A DNA stretch of 64,000 nt. Origin: Pedococcus dokdonensis. GTDB lineage: Bacteria > Actinomycetota > Actinomycetes > Actinomycetales > Dermatophilaceae. Shown here in pieces: positions 1 to 9,471 of this stretch. The translations under genes were made by a program, and so were the position numbers. Location: NCBI RefSeq assembly GCF_900104525.1, contig NZ_LT629711.1:310001-374000 (forward strand), read 5' to 3'. How positions within the stretch are numbered: position 1 is the first letter of the stretch; every line of letters begins with the position of its first letter. A model generated the notes under the pieces. The model was not told the DNA's origin, ran no database searches, and worked only from the letters and a program-made list of their open reading frames with translations.

Positions 1-101
1 TAGGAGCGGACCCAGACCGTGGGGTCGAGGTCGTCGCCGTCGAACTCGTCGACGAAGTCCTGGTGGGCCGGGTCGTCCTGGCTGCGCGGGGAACTCGACA
101 T
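1..101 (-). CDS. N-terminal fragment of a probable glycoside hydrolase (partial)
   Basis: Only the first 33 codons lie in the window; the gene starts at the ATG complementary to 99-101 and runs off the left edge. The readable part contains FVDEFDGDDLDPTVW, a pattern I associate with the beginning of GH16-type beta-glucanase-like proteins in actinobacteria (an F-D-E-F-D-G-x-x-L-D-P-x-x-W opening strand). No signal peptide precedes it. The family assignment rests on this short motif only, so it is tentative; another beta-sandwich glycosidase such as GH43 is possible. Confidence 0.4.
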   Translation of the reverse strand, partial: MSSSPRSQDDPAHQDFVDEFDGDDLDPTVWVRS

Positions 102-140
102 GGGCCCATCGTGGCGGGTGCCACCGTCAGTCGTCAGTGC

Positions 141-146
141 CATGCT
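141..146 (+). promoter_or_regulatory. Putative -10 (CATGCT) of a leaderless promoter
   Basis: CATGCT ends 6 bases before the ATG at 153, the spacing expected if transcription starts on the start codon. No Shine-Dalgarno sequence is present. Confidence 0.4.
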
Positions 147-152
147 GACGGC

Positions 153-1238
153 ATGAACGAGACGGTGGTGGGGATCGGGACGCGCAAGGGGCTGTGGCTG
201 GCCCGCAGCGAGGATCGGCAGTCGTGGCGGGTGGAGGGCCCGCACTTCCTCATGAGCGAGGTGCTGTCGCTGCTGTTCGACACCAGGCGCGAGGTGCCGA
301 GGCTGCTGGTGGGGTTCCGGTCGTCGCACTGGGGTCCGTCTCTCCAGCACTCCGACGACCTCGGCGCCAGCTGGGTGGAGCACCCGGAGGGCTCGATCCG
401 CTTCCCGGCCGACACCGACACCGCGCTCAAGGCGACCTGGCAGCTGGTCGCAGACCCCCACGACCCCGACGTGGTCTGGGCCGGCACCGAGCCGCAGGGG
501 CTGTGGCGCAGTGCCGACGGTGGCGAGACCTTCGAGCTCAACCGCGGGCTGTGGGAGCACCCGCACCGGCCGGAGTGGGGCGAGGGCTTCGGCGGCGGCG
601 CGATCCACACCGTGCTGCCGAGCCCGGCCGACGCCGACCACATGCTCGTCGCGATGAGCACCGGCGGTGTCTACAACACCCGCGACGGCGGGCAGACCTG
701 GTCACCGGGCAACACCGGCATCCACGCCTACTTCCAGCCGCACGACGAGTGGCCCGAGTTCGGCCAGTGCGTGCACAAGGTGGTCCGCGACGGGGCAACA
801 CCGACGCGCCTCTACGCGCAGAACCACCGTGGCGTCTACCGCTCCGACGACGACGGGGTGACGTGGACGTCGATCGAGGCGGGGCTGCCGACCAACTTCG
901 GCATGACCGCCGTGGCGCACCCGACCCAGGGCGACACCATGTGGCTGGTGCCGATCGCCTCGGACGGCGAGCGGATCCCACCGGCGGCCGAGCTCCAGGT
1001 GCAGCGCACCGACGACGCCGGGCAGACCTGGCGCACCCAGCACGAGGGTCTGCCGTCGCCGAGCTACACCAACGTCCTGCGTGACGCCGCAGCACTCGAC
1101 ACCCACGACGAGCCGGGGCTCTACTTCGGCACCCGCAACGGCGAGGTCTACGCCTCGCTCGACGGCGGGGAGTCGTTCGAGCGGATCGCCGAGCAGCTGC
1201 CCGACGTGCTCTGCGTGCGGGCGGTGACGCTGTCGTGA
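153..1238 (+). CDS. BNR/Asp-box repeat (sialidase-fold) beta-propeller protein
   Basis: A 361-residue protein built from repeated Asp-box motifs (S/T-x-D-x-G-x-T-W): SDDLGASW, SADGGETF, TRDGGQTW, SDDDGVTW, TDDAGQTW and SLDGGESF, spaced as in six-bladed BNR propellers. No signal peptide or membrane segment is visible, so it is probably cytoplasmic; true sialidase activity is not implied because the catalytic Arg triad cannot be identified. I chose the ATG at 153 rather than one 90 bases upstream because homology-like sequence starts there and a leaderless -10 fits. Its stop overlaps the GTG of a MoaD-like gene by 4 bases, a pairing I recall in many actinobacteria; the joint function is unknown to me. 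Confidence 0.8.
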   Translation: MNETVVGIGTRKGLWLARSEDRQSWRVEGPHFLMSEVLSLLFDTRREVPRLLVGFRSSHWGPSLQHSDDLGASWVEHPEGSIRFPADTDTALKATWQLVADPHDPDVVWAGTEPQGLWRSADGGETFELNRGLWEHPHRPEWGEGFGGGAIHTVLPSPADADHMLVAMSTGGVYNTRDGGQTWSPGNTGIHAYFQPHDEWPEFGQCVHKVVRDGATPTRLYAQNHRGVYRSDDDGVTWTSIEAGLPTNFGMTAVAHPTQGDTMWLVPIASDGERIPPAAELQVQRTDDAGQTWRTQHEGLPSPSYTNVLRDAAALDTHDEPGLYFGTRNGEVYASLDGGESFERIAEQLPDVLCVRAVTLS

Positions 1239-1519
1239 CCGCCCGCGTCGTCCTGCCCGGCCTGCTGCGCGACCTGGCCGAGGGGGCCGCCGAGCTGCCG
1301 GTCGAGCTGGCCGCGGAGGCCCCGCTGGCCGAGGTGCTCGACCGCGCCTTCGAGCCGTGGCCGATCCTCGCGTCCCGGGTGCGCGACGAGCGTGGCCAGA
1401 TCCGGCGGCACGTCAACGTCTTCGTCGACGGTGAGGACGCCAAGCGCGCCGACGGGGTGCAGACCCCGGTGTCGCCGAGCTCGACGGTGCACGTCATCAA
1501 CGCCGTCTCCGGCGGCTGA
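1235..1519 (+). CDS. MoaD/ThiS-family ubiquitin-like protein
   Basis: A 94-residue protein that ends in Ser-Gly-Gly. The C-terminal Gly-Gly is the residue pair that MoaD/ThiS-type sulfur carriers use for adenylation and thiocarboxylation. The segment HVNVFVDGEDAKRADGVQTPV followed by a terminal strand is the usual beta-grasp ending (VNVFVNGEDIR...). It starts with GTG overlapping the upstream BNR gene, so both are translationally coupled. No MoaE, ThiG or activating E1-like gene is nearby, so whether it carries sulfur for molybdopterin, thiamine or something else cannot be decided here. Confidence 0.8.
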   Translation: MTARVVLPGLLRDLAEGAAELPVELAAEAPLAEVLDRAFEPWPILASRVRDERGQIRRHVNVFVDGEDAKRADGVQTPVSPSSTVHVINAVSGG

Positions 1520-1530
1520 CCCCGACGCCT

Positions 1531-1578
1531 GACCACCCCGACTCCTGACGACCCCGACTCCTGACCACCCCGACTTCT
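1531..1578. repeat. 16-bp tandem repeat, three units
   Basis: Units GACCACCCCGACTCCT, GACGACCCCGACTCCT and GACCACCCCGACTTCT follow each other directly, with a degenerate partial unit just upstream. The last unit runs into the left arm of the hairpin element at 1571. Confidence 0.75.
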
Positions 1579-1643
1579 GGCCACCTGTGCGGGGTCAGGA
1601 CCCCTGATCGGGTCCGACACCCGGCACGAGCGGCCAGAAGTCG
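1571..1643. repeat. ACTTCTGGCC hairpin element, copy at the MoaD/cds1 gap
   Basis: Arms CGACTTCTGGCC (1571-1582) and GGCCAGAAGTCG (1632-1643) are perfect complements separated by exactly 49 bases. A second short stem, GTGC with GCAC, can form inside. The element lies between two convergent genes. The same arms and the same interior length recur at 28561-28834 and 63873-63943. Confidence 0.85.
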
Positions 1644-1649
1644 CTCACG

Positions 1650-2759
1650 TCAGGCGGTCCAGACCCCGTCGTCCCACGCGCGGGTCAGGACCGCGGTGTG
1701 CGGCGCGAGGTCCCATCCCCGCGCGGTGAGCCAGGCGTCGTCGCGGTAGGTGCCGGCATACCGCTCCGACCCGTCACACAACAGCGAGACGATGCTGCCG
1801 GCCTGCCCCCGCTCGGCCATCTCACACGCGAGCCGGAGGACCCCGAAGAGGTTCGTGCCCGTGGAGGCGCCGGCTCGCAGCCCGGTCCGCTCCGCCAGGA
1901 ACCGCATGCCCGCCACCGAGGCCGCGTCGGGCACCAGCATCATCCGGTCGACCACGCTGGGCACGAAGCTCGGCTCCACGCGCGGTCGGCCGATGCCCTC
2001 GATCCGTGACCCGCAGGCGGCCGTGACGCCGTCGTCGTCACCACAGAAGGCCGGGAGGAACGCGGAGTTCTGCGGGTCCACGACGCACACCCGGCTGGCC
2101 AGCCCGCGGTAGCGGACGAACCGGCCGATGGTGGCACTGGTGCCGCCCGTCCCCGCGCCGACGACGACCCAGTCCGGCACGGGGTGTCGTTCGCGCGCCA
2201 TCTGCTCGAAGATCGACTCGGCGATGTTGTTGTTGCCGCGCCAGTCGGTGGCGCGCTCGGCATAGGTGAACTGGTCGAGGTAGTGACCACCGCGCTCGTC
2301 GGCGAGCCGGCGGGCCACGTCGTAGACCTCGCCGGCGTCGTCGACGAGGTGGCACCGGCCACCCTCGCGTTCGATCAGGGCGATCTTCTCCGGGCTCGTC
2401 GTGCTGACCATGACGGCGATGAACGGCAGCCCGAGCATGCGGGCGAAGTAGGCCTCCGACACCGCGGTGGAGCCGCTCGACGCCTCGATCACGGTGGTGC
2501 CCTCGTGCAGCTCGCCGTTGCAGAGCGCGTAGAGGAACAGCGAGCGCGCGAGCCGGTGCTTCAGGCTGCCGGTGGGGTGGGTCGACTCGTCCTTGAGGTA
2601 GAGGTCGACGTCCGGCAGGCCCGGGATCGGCACGTGCACGAGGTGGGTGTCGGCGCTGCGGTTGGCATCGGCCTGGATGCGTCGGACCGCCTCGTCGAGC
2701 CAGGGCCGGTCGGTCGGGGCCGAGGTCGGCACGTCGATCAGGGCGGGCGCACGCTCCAT
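1650..2759 (-). CDS. cds1: PLP-dependent cysteine synthase-family protein, Cds1-like
   Basis: A 369-residue fold-type II PLP enzyme. [14 protein letters not shown] carries the lysine expected to bind [19 protein letters not shown] is the substrate/phosphate loop, and [13 protein letters not shown] is the glycine-rich phosphate-binding loop. [22 protein letters not shown] is the stretch I recall from actinobacterial homologues of M. tuberculosis Rv3684 (Cds1), reported as an L-cysteine desulfhydrase. It may thus degrade cysteine to sulfide, pyruvate and ammonia rather than make cysteine. I start it at the ATG complementary to 2757-2759; an upstream extension is antisense to the next gene. A TAGCCT hexamer lies 7 bases upstream, suggesting a leaderless transcript. 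Confidence 0.85.
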   Translation of the reverse strand: MERAPALIDVPTSAPTDRPWLDEAVRRIQADANRSADTHLVHVPIPGLPDVDLYLKDESTHPTGSLKHRLARSLFLYALCNGELHEGTTVIEASSGSTAVSEAYFARMLGLPFIAVMVSTTSPEKIALIEREGGRCHLVDDAGEVYDVARRLADERGGHYLDQFTYAERATDWRGNNNIAESIFEQMARERHPVPDWVVVGAGTGGTSATIGRFVRYRGLASRVCVVDPQNSAFLPAFCGDDDGVTAACGSRIEGIGRPRVEPSFVPSVVDRMMLVPDAASVAGMRFLAERTGLRAGASTGTNLFGVLRLACEMAERGQAGSIVSLLCDGSERYAGTYRDDAWLTARGWDLAPHTAVLTRAWDDGVWTA

Positions 2760-2847
2760 GAGGAGGAGGCTAGCGGGCGCTCGGCCGCGCTGGTCCGCCC
2801 ACTCCCGGGACGGCCTGTCAAGACTGGCTGTCCGGCCGCAACGGGTC

Positions 2848-2853
2848 CATGCT
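2848..2853 (+). promoter_or_regulatory. Putative -10 (CATGCT) of a leaderless promoter
   Basis: CATGCT ends 6 bases before the ATG at 2860; no ribosome binding site is present between them. Confidence 0.4.
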
Positions 2854-2859
2854 CGGGGT

Positions 2860-3384
2860 ATGACCCTCGCCAGCGATGACAAGGTGCTCATCCTCTTCCG
2901 CCACGCCAAGGCGGAACAGGTCTTCGGCAAGCCCGACCACGAGCGCGAGCTGACCCCCCGGGGCGAGCGGGACGCCCGTGCCGCCGGCGCCTGGCTGCAC
3001 GAGCACGAGCTCGGTCCAGAGCTGGTGCTGTGCTCGACGGCCACCCGCACACGGCAGACCTGGGCCGCGGCTACCGAGGGGGGTGCGTGCGGCGAGAGCG
3101 TCGAGTTCGACGACAGCATCTATTCCGGCGGCGCCGAGACGGTGCTCCGGTCGGTGCGTGAGTCGGCGGGGGAGGCGCAGGTGGTCCTGGTGGTCGGCCA
3201 CAACCCGACGATGGCGATGCTGGCCAGCGGGCTGTCCGAGGGCGACGGGTCGACGGCCGCCCACGACTGCCTTGCTGCCGGCTTCCCGACGTCCTCGATC
3301 GCGGTGTTGCGCTACGCCGGGCCGTGGTCGGACCTCACCTTCGGGACGGCCGCGCTCGAGCGGTGCCACGTGTCACGTGGGTGA
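2860..3384 (+). CDS. SixA-like histidine phosphatase
   Basis: A 174-residue histidine phosphatase-superfamily protein. The N-terminal [10 protein letters not shown] is the RHG-type motif whose histidine becomes phosphorylated; [25 protein letters not shown] (second arginine) and VVGHNPTM (second histidine) complete the active site. Length and motifs match SixA-like proteins, which dephosphorylate phosphohistidine in phosphotransfer proteins; the physiological substrate in actinobacteria is not known. It stands alone between a minus-strand PLP enzyme and ilvD. Confidence 0.85.
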   Translation: MTLASDDKVLILFRHAKAEQVFGKPDHERELTPRGERDARAAGAWLHEHELGPELVLCSTATRTRQTWAAATEGGACGESVEFDDSIYSGGAETVLRSVRESAGEAQVVLVVGHNPTMAMLASGLSEGDGSTAAHDCLAAGFPTSSIAVLRYAGPWSDLTFGTAALERCHVSRG

Positions 3385-3447
3385 GCAGGCGGCATACCCG
3401 GGGTTTTGGAGCGTGAGACCCGCGTCCCACCCTGTGGACCCGAGTCC

Positions 3448-3453
3448 TAGACT
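3448..3453 (+). promoter_or_regulatory. Putative -10 (TAGACT) of leaderless ilvD
   Basis: TAGACT ends 6 bases before the ilvD ATG at 3460. No clear -35 is visible. Confidence 0.45.
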
Positions 3454-3459
3454 GCGGCC

Positions 3460-5186
3460 ATGACGACCACCGAGCCCGCTGCGGGCGCCGCCACCGCCGG
3501 AGTCGACATCAAGCCGCGCAGCCGCGACGTGACGGACGGGCTCGAGAAGACCGCCGCCCGTGGGATGCTCCGCGCGGTCGGCATGGGCGACGACGACTGG
3601 GTCAAGCCGCAGGTCGGGGTCGCCAGCTCCTGGAACGAGATCACGCCCTGCAACCTCTCGCTCGACCGACTGGCCAAGGCCGTCAAGGACGGTGTGCACG
3701 CGGGCGGTGGCTATCCGCTCGAGTTCGGCACCATCTCGGTCAGCGACGGCATCTCGATGGGTCACGAGGGCATGCACTTCTCCCTGGTGTCGCGCGAGAT
3801 CATCGCCGACTCGGTCGAGACGGTGATGAACGCCGAGCGGCTCGACGGCTCGGTGCTGCTCGCCGGGTGTGACAAGTCCCTGCCGGGGATGCTGATGGCC
3901 GCGGCGCGCCTCGACCTCAGCTCGGTGTTCCTGTATGCCGGGTCGATCCTCCCGGGCATCGCCAAGCTGTCCGACGGGTCCGAGAAGACGGTCACGATCA
4001 TCGACGCGTTCGAGGCGGTCGGCGCCTGCGCCGCCGGCCTGATGTCCCGCGAGGACGTCGACGCGATCGAGCGTGCGATCTGCCCGGGCGAAGGCGCCTG
4101 TGGCGGTATGTACACCGCGAACACGATGGCGTCGGTCGCCGAGGCCATCGGGATGTCGCTGCCCGGGTCGGCCGCCCCGCCGGCCACCGACCGCCGCCGC
4201 GACGGGTTCGCGCGCAAGTCGGGCGAGGCGGTCGTCGAGCTGCTGCGCCGCGGGATCACCGCGCGCGACATCATGACCAAGGAGGCGTTCGAGAACGCCA
4301 TCGCCGTCGTGATGGCCTTCGGTGGATCGACCAACGCGGTGCTGCACCTGCTGGCGATCGCCCACGAGGCCGAGGTGGACCTCACCCTCGACGACTTCAT
4401 CCGGGTCAGCGCCAAGGTGCCGCACCTGGCCGACGTGAAGCCGTTCGGGCAGTACGTCATGACCGACATCGACCGGGTCGGGGAGTGCCGGTCGTGATGC
4501 GGGCCCTGCTCGACGCCGGCCTGCTGCACGGCGACTGCCTGACCGTCACCGGCCGCACGATGGCCGAGAACCTCGCCGACATCGCCCCGCCCGACGCCGA
4601 CGGCAAGGTGGTCCGCGCGATGGGCCAGCCGATCCACCGGACCGGAGGCATCACCATCCTGAAGGGCACGCTCGCCCCCGAGGGTGCGGTCGTGAAGTCG
4701 GCGGGATTCGACTCCGACGTCTTCGAGGGCACCGCGCGGGTGTTCGACGGCGAACGGGCTGCCATGGACGCCGTCGCGGAGGGCTCGCTCAAGGCCGGCG
4801 ACGTGGTCGTGATCCGCTACGAGGGCCCGAAGGGCGGTCCGGGGATGCGCGAGATGCTCGCGGTCACCGGCGCCATCAAGGGCGCTGGCCTCGGCAAGGA
4901 GGTGCTTCTTCTCACCGACGGGCGGTTCTCCGGCGGGACGACCGGTCTGTGCGTCGGCCACGTCGCGCCCGAGGCGGTCGACGGCGGGCCGATCGCGTTC
5001 GTGCAGGACGGCGACCGGATCACCCTCGACGTCGCCAACGGCGTGCTCGACGTGCACGTCGACGAGGCCGAGCTCGCGCGCCGCGCCGAGGGGTTCGTGC
5101 CGCCGGAGTCGAAGTACCCGCGGGGGGTGTTGGCGAAGTACCGCAAGCTGGTCGGCAGCGCCAGCGGGGGCGCCGTCTGCGGCTGA
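3460..5186 (+). CDS. ilvD: Dihydroxy-acid dehydratase, interrupted by an apparent 1-base deletion
   Basis: IlvD dehydrates 2,3-dihydroxy acids to the 2-oxo acid precursors of Val, Ile and Leu. The cluster/Mg cysteines are visible in [19 protein letters not shown] and [10 protein letters not shown]. The reading frame that starts at 3460 ends at 4497 as [11 protein letters not shown], whereas the next frame continues with [18 protein letters not shown] to 5186. The family reads D-R-V-G-G-V-P-V-V-M here, so one base is missing in or next to the GGGG run at 4480-4483. Restored, the protein would be 575 residues, the usual length. Every other part is well conserved, which argues for a sequencing error or a very recent mutation rather than old decay. 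Confidence 0.9.
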
Positions 5187-5204
5187 CCCGTCGAACTCCC
5201 GCCG

Positions 5205-5249
5205 TTCGAGGTGATATCCGACCGGAATCCGGTCGGATATCACCTCGAA
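5205..5249. repeat. 45-bp perfect palindrome after ilvD
   Basis: Bases 5205-5226 and 5228-5249 are perfect complements (22 bp) around a single central A. The arm starts TTCGAGGTGATATCC and contains GATATC, so it is less GC-rich than a typical terminator here, and no T-tract follows. It may still end ilvD transcription. Confidence 0.85.
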
Positions 5250-5418
5250 CCGGCTAGCGGACCTGCTCGATGCGGTCGCGGGTGCCGAGGGGGGAGTGCT
5301 CGGCCCGAGGCGGTGCAGCTCACCTCCGCATTCCGGGCAGAATTGACTCCATCGGCACCCGTCGCCGGGCTGGAGCTGAGACGACGGGTCCGGATCGTGG
5401 GACCGGCTGTCTCGCGCG

Positions 5419-5447
5419 TTGACACGACCGGGGGACGGCGGGAGAGT
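5419..5447 (+). promoter_or_regulatory. ilvBNC promoter (TTGACA-N17-GAGAGT)
   Basis: A consensus -35 TTGACA (5419-5424) is followed after 17 bases by GAGAGT (5442-5447), whose end lies 6 bases before the GTG of the leader peptide. The leader would therefore be translated from a leaderless mRNA. Confidence 0.6.
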
Positions 5448-5453
5448 TCTCGT

Positions 5454-5480
5454 GTGGCACGAATCCTCGTACTTCACTAG
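5454..5480 (+). CDS. Leader peptide of the ilvBNC operon
   Basis: An 8-codon reading frame encoding MARILVLH then TAG. Four consecutive branched-chain residues (Ile-Leu-Val-Leu) are encoded, two of them by GTA and CTT, codons otherwise rare in this G+C-rich sequence. The stop codon is immediately followed by a hairpin and then a terminator, the arrangement of ribosome-mediated attenuation. Comparable ILV-containing leaders precede ilvB in Corynebacterium and Streptomyces. Scarce charged Ile, Val or Leu tRNA would stall the ribosome and allow read-through into ilvB. Confidence 0.8.
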   Translation: MARILVLH

Positions 5481-5507
5481 CGCGCCGGCTCCCCGAGCCA
5501 GCGCGCT
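5479..5507 (+). promoter_or_regulatory. First attenuator hairpin of the ilvB leader
   Basis: AGCGCGC (5479-5485) pairs with GCGCGCT (5501-5507) and inside it GGCTC pairs with GAGCC. The hairpin begins inside the leader stop codon, so a ribosome finishing or stalling on the leader would control its formation. Confidence 0.6.
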
Positions 5508-5547
5508 GCCCTCCGTCGTCCTCACCCGAGGACTGGAGGGCTTTTTT
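5508..5547 (+). terminator. Attenuator terminator of the ilvB leader
   Basis: GCCCTCC (5508-5514) pairs with GGAGGGC (5535-5541), with an inner GTCCTC/GAGGAC stem, followed at once by six T residues. It is one of the few canonical terminators in the window and lies about 90 bases upstream of ilvB. Confidence 0.85.
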
Positions 5548-5549
5548 GT

Positions 5550-5611
5550 GAGCAGATCCAGACGAGCAGCACCCTGAGCAGATCCAGACGAGCAGCACCC
5601 TGAGCAGCACC
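5550..5611. repeat. 26-bp tandem duplication before ilvB
   Basis: Bases 5550-5575 and 5576-5601 are identical (beginning GAGCAGATCCAGACG), and a third partial copy covers 5602-5611. It lies between the attenuator and the ilvB start. Confidence 0.85.
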
Positions 5612-5633
5612 GAGAAGCGAAAGCGGTAGTGAC

Positions 5634-7553
5634 GTGAGTGACGCGACACCGGCAGCGAGCCCGGCGCCGACCCCGGCGCCGACCCCGGCCCCGACTCCGG
5701 CCCCGACTCCGGCGCCCAGCCCCTCCCGGCTGGCCGAGCAGGCGCGGGCGAAGGTGCCCGCCGAGGTGACCGGTGCGCAGAGCCTCGTGCTCTCGCTCGA
5801 GGCGATGGAGGTCGACACCGTCTTCGGCATCCCGGGCGGGGCGATCCTGCCTGCCTACGACCCCCTGCTCGACTCGGTCAAGGTCCGCCACATCCTCGTC
5901 CGGCACGAGCAGGGCGCCGGCCACGCTGCCGAGGGTTATGCCAGCGCGACCGGCAAGGTCGGGGTCTGCATGGCGACGTCCGGCCCGGGCGCCACCAACC
6001 TGGTCACCGCGATCGCCGACGCCTACATGGACTCGGTGCCGATCGTGGCGATCACCGGTCAGGTCGCCTCCGCCGCCATCGGCACGGACGCCTTCCAGGA
6101 AGCCGACATCCGCGGCATTACGATGCCGATCACCAAGCACAACTACCTCGTCACGAACGCCAGCGACATCCCGCGGGTCATCGCCGAGGCCTTCCACATC
6201 GCCTCGACGGGTCGTCCGGGTCCGGTCCTCGTCGACATCTCCAAGGACGCCCTCCAGGCGAGGACCTCGTTCTCGTGGCCGCCGAAGTACGACCTGCCCG
6301 GTTACCGGCCGGTGGCGCGTCCGCACAACAAGCAGATCCGTGAGGCGGCGCGGCTGATCGCCCAGGCCAAGCGCCCGGTCTTCTACGTCGGCGGTGGTGT
6401 GGTGCGGGGCCGCGCGTCCGACGCGCTGCGGGAGTTCGTCGAGCTGACCCAGATACCCGTCGTCACCACGCTGATGGCCCGTGGCGCCGTGCCGGACAGT
6501 CACCCGCTCCACCTGGGCATGCCGGGCATGCACGGGTCGGTCGCCGCCGTGACCGCGCTGCAGAAGTCCGACCTGCTGATCACCCTCGGCGCCCGGTTCG
6601 ACGACCGCGTGACGGGTCAGCTGTCGACGTTCGCGCCCGAGGCCAAGGTGATCCACGCCGACATCGACCCCGCCGAGATCTCCAAGAACCGCACCGCAGA
6701 CGTGCCGATCGTGGGCGACGTGCTCGAGGTCATCGAGGAGCTCGTCAAGGCGGTCGCCGCCGACCACGCGGCCGGCGCCACGGGCGACTACGCGGCGTGG
6801 CGTGAGCAGACCGCCGGCTGGAAGGCCACCTTCCCGCTCGGCTACACCGTGCCCGAGGGCGAGGAGAGCGTCTCCCCGCAGCACGTCATCGAGCGGATCG
6901 GCGCGATCAGCGGTCCCGAGTCCATCTACGTTGCGGGCGTGGGCCAGCACCAGATGTGGGCTGCCCAGTTCGTGCAGTACGAGCGACCGAACGCCTGGTT
7001 GAACTCCGGCGGCCTCGGGACGATGGGGTATGCCGTGCCGGCCGCCATGGGCGCAAAGGTCGCCGAGCCGGACCGCGTCGTCTGGGCGATCGACGGGGAC
7101 GGCTGCTTCCAGATGACCAACCAGGAGCTCGCGACCTGTGTCATCAACAACATCCCGATCAAGGTCGCGATCATCAACAACAGCAGCCTCGGCATGGTGC
7201 GCCAGTGGCAGTCGCTGTTCTACGACAAGCGTTACTCCAACACCGACCTGCACACGTCGGTCGGCAGCCGGATCCCCGACTTCGTCAAGCTCGCCGATGC
7301 CTACGGCTGTGTCGGCCTGCGCTGCGAACGGCCCGAGGACGTCGATGCGACGATCAAGAAGGCGATGGAGGTCAACGACGTCCCGGTGATCGTCGACTTC
7401 GTCGTCCACCGCGACGCGATGGTCTGGCCGATGGTCCCGGCCGGGGTCAGCAACGACGCCATCCAGGTGGCCAAGGACACCGCCCCGCAGTGGGACCGCG
7501 AAGAGGACGAGGCGACCGAGCAGCCCGAGGACGCCGACAAGGACGGGAAGTGA
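5634..7553 (+). CDS. ilvB: Acetolactate synthase large (catalytic) subunit
   Basis: A 639-residue TPP-dependent enzyme that condenses pyruvate with pyruvate or 2-oxobutyrate, the first common step to Val, Leu and Ile. The N-terminal TPP-binding domain starts near residue 47 ([23 protein letters not shown]); Glu92 in [14 protein letters not shown] is the cofactor-activating glutamate; a central FAD domain and a C-terminal [15 protein letters not shown]/Mg motif follow. Residues 7-30 form an unusual Ala-Pro-Thr repeat (PAPT units) not needed by the enzyme. Start GTG at 5634. The stop codon overlaps the ATG of ilvN by one base, and the operon is controlled by the leader-peptide attenuator upstream. 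Confidence 0.97.
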   Translation: MSDATPAASPAPTPAPTPAPTPAPTPAPSPSRLAEQARAKVPAEVTGAQSLVLSLEAMEVDTVFGIPGGAILPAYDPLLDSVKVRHILVRHEQGAGHAAEGYASATGKVGVCMATSGPGATNLVTAIADAYMDSVPIVAITGQVASAAIGTDAFQEADIRGITMPITKHNYLVTNASDIPRVIAEAFHIASTGRPGPVLVDISKDALQARTSFSWPPKYDLPGYRPVARPHNKQIREAARLIAQAKRPVFYVGGGVVRGRASDALREFVELTQIPVVTTLMARGAVPDSHPLHLGMPGMHGSVAAVTALQKSDLLITLGARFDDRVTGQLSTFAPEAKVIHADIDPAEISKNRTADVPIVGDVLEVIEELVKAVAADHAAGATGDYAAWREQTAGWKATFPLGYTVPEGEESVSPQHVIERIGAISGPESIYVAGVGQHQMWAAQFVQYERPNAWLNSGGLGTMGYAVPAAMGAKVAEPDRVVWAIDGDGCFQMTNQELATCVINNIPIKVAIINNSSLGMVRQWQSLFYDKRYSNTDLHTSVGSRIPDFVKLADAYGCVGLRCERPEDVDATIKKAMEVNDVPVIVDFVVHRDAMVWPMVPAGVSNDAIQVAKDTAPQWDREEDEATEQPEDADKDGK

Positions 7554-8071
7554 TGGCGATGAGCAAGCACACCCTGTCGGTCCTGGTCGAGAACAAGCCC
7601 GGCGTCCTGGCCCGGATCGCCGCGCTGTTCTCGCGGCGCGGCTTCAACATCGACTCGCTGGCGGTGGGGCCGACGGAGCACCCGGAGATCTCCCGCATGA
7701 CGGTCGTGGTCGACGTCGACGCACTGCCCCTCGAGCAGGTGACCAAGCAGCTCAACAAGCTGATCGAGGTCCTCAAGGTCGTCGAGCTCGAGCCGACCGC
7801 GTCGGTCCAGCGCGAGATCCTGCTGGTGAAGGTCCGCACCGACATCCACAGCCGCAGCCACGTCCTCGAGACGGTCCAGCTCTTCCGTGCCAAGGTCGTC
7901 GACGTCGCCAGCGACACCCTCACCATCGAGGTCACCGGCAACCGCGACAAACTCGCGGCCTTCCTCGAGGTGATCGAGCCGTTCGGCGTGAAGGAGCTCG
8001 TGCAGTCCGGCATGGTCGCCATCGGCCGCGGCACCCGTTCGATCACCGACCGCGCGATGCGCTCGGCCTGA
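7553..8071 (+). CDS. ilvN: Acetolactate synthase small (regulatory) subunit
   Basis: A 172-residue regulatory subunit. The first ACT domain (TLSVLVENKPGVLARIAALFSRRGFNIDSLAVG, residues about 6-80) binds the feedback inhibitor valine, and the C-terminal half (REILLVKVRTD...FGVKELVQSGMVAIGRG) contacts and activates IlvB. The ATG at 7553 overlaps the ilvB stop by one base, so the two subunits are translationally coupled; a second in-frame ATG two codons later is an alternative start. ilvC follows 42 bases downstream. Confidence 0.96.
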   Translation: MAMSKHTLSVLVENKPGVLARIAALFSRRGFNIDSLAVGPTEHPEISRMTVVVDVDALPLEQVTKQLNKLIEVLKVVELEPTASVQREILLVKVRTDIHSRSHVLETVQLFRAKVVDVASDTLTIEVTGNRDKLAAFLEVIEPFGVKELVQSGMVAIGRGTRSITDRAMRSA

Positions 8072-8101
8072 CCCCCAACCCACCGAAGACAGACAACCTA
8101 A

Positions 8102-9142
<1,041 letters not shown>

Positions 9143-9182
9143 CGCACCTCCCCGCGCGGGCACCCGCGCACCACACGGTATG

Positions 9183-9212
9183 CCGGCCGGTCCCCTTCGG
9201 GGGGCCGGCCGG
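9183..9212 (+). terminator. Hairpin after ilvC
   Basis: CCGGCCGG-T-CCCC pairs with GGGG-G-GCCGGCCGG across a TTC loop. It has no T-tract, as is common for G+C-rich actinobacteria. Confidence 0.65.
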
Positions 9213-9240
9213 TGTCGTCTCCCCAGCAGCCCCGACGGCG

Positions 9241-9275
9241 ACTGTCCACAGTTTGTCCACAACGGTGGACAAACT
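9241..9275. promoter_or_regulatory. Cluster of DnaA-box-like motifs
   Basis: TTGTCCACA (9253-9261) matches the actinobacterial DnaA box. A partial one (TGTCCACAG, 9244-9252) precedes it, and TTGTCCACC lies on the opposite strand at 9264-9272. The central two form an inverted repeat, AGTTTGTCCAC (9250-9260) with GTGGACAAACT (9265-9275). The cluster lies about 200 bases upstream of serA. Confidence 0.4.
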
Positions 9276-9471
9276 TTCGACATCGGGGGAGATGCCTCTG
9301 GTGACCAGCCTGCCGTGTGATCTTCGTGTCACATGCCGAGCCAGAGCATCCACATGCTGAGCCGCGCCGTATGCTGTCGGCCGGGCACAGCGTGGTGCCG
9401 GACCTCCATGAGCATCGAACATGAGCATCGAACCCGATGACCATCAGTGACCCCACCGAAGGAACTGACAC

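Noticed and set aside
5187..5633. T-box riboswitch upstream of ilvB
   Set aside because: No T-box consensus or specifier loop was found; the short leader peptide with ILVL codons and its terminator explain the region better.
3762..7409. A 1215-codon open frame on the minus strand across ilvD and ilvB
   Set aside because: It lies antisense to two well-conserved genes and has the His/Asp/Arg-rich composition of a G+C-driven shadow frame; no domain or ribosome binding site.
9316..9333. TGTGA-N8-TCACA, resembling a CRP site upstream of serA
   Set aside because: CRP-type sites have a 6-base spacer; with 8 bases the half-sites would be on the wrong face, and no other support exists.
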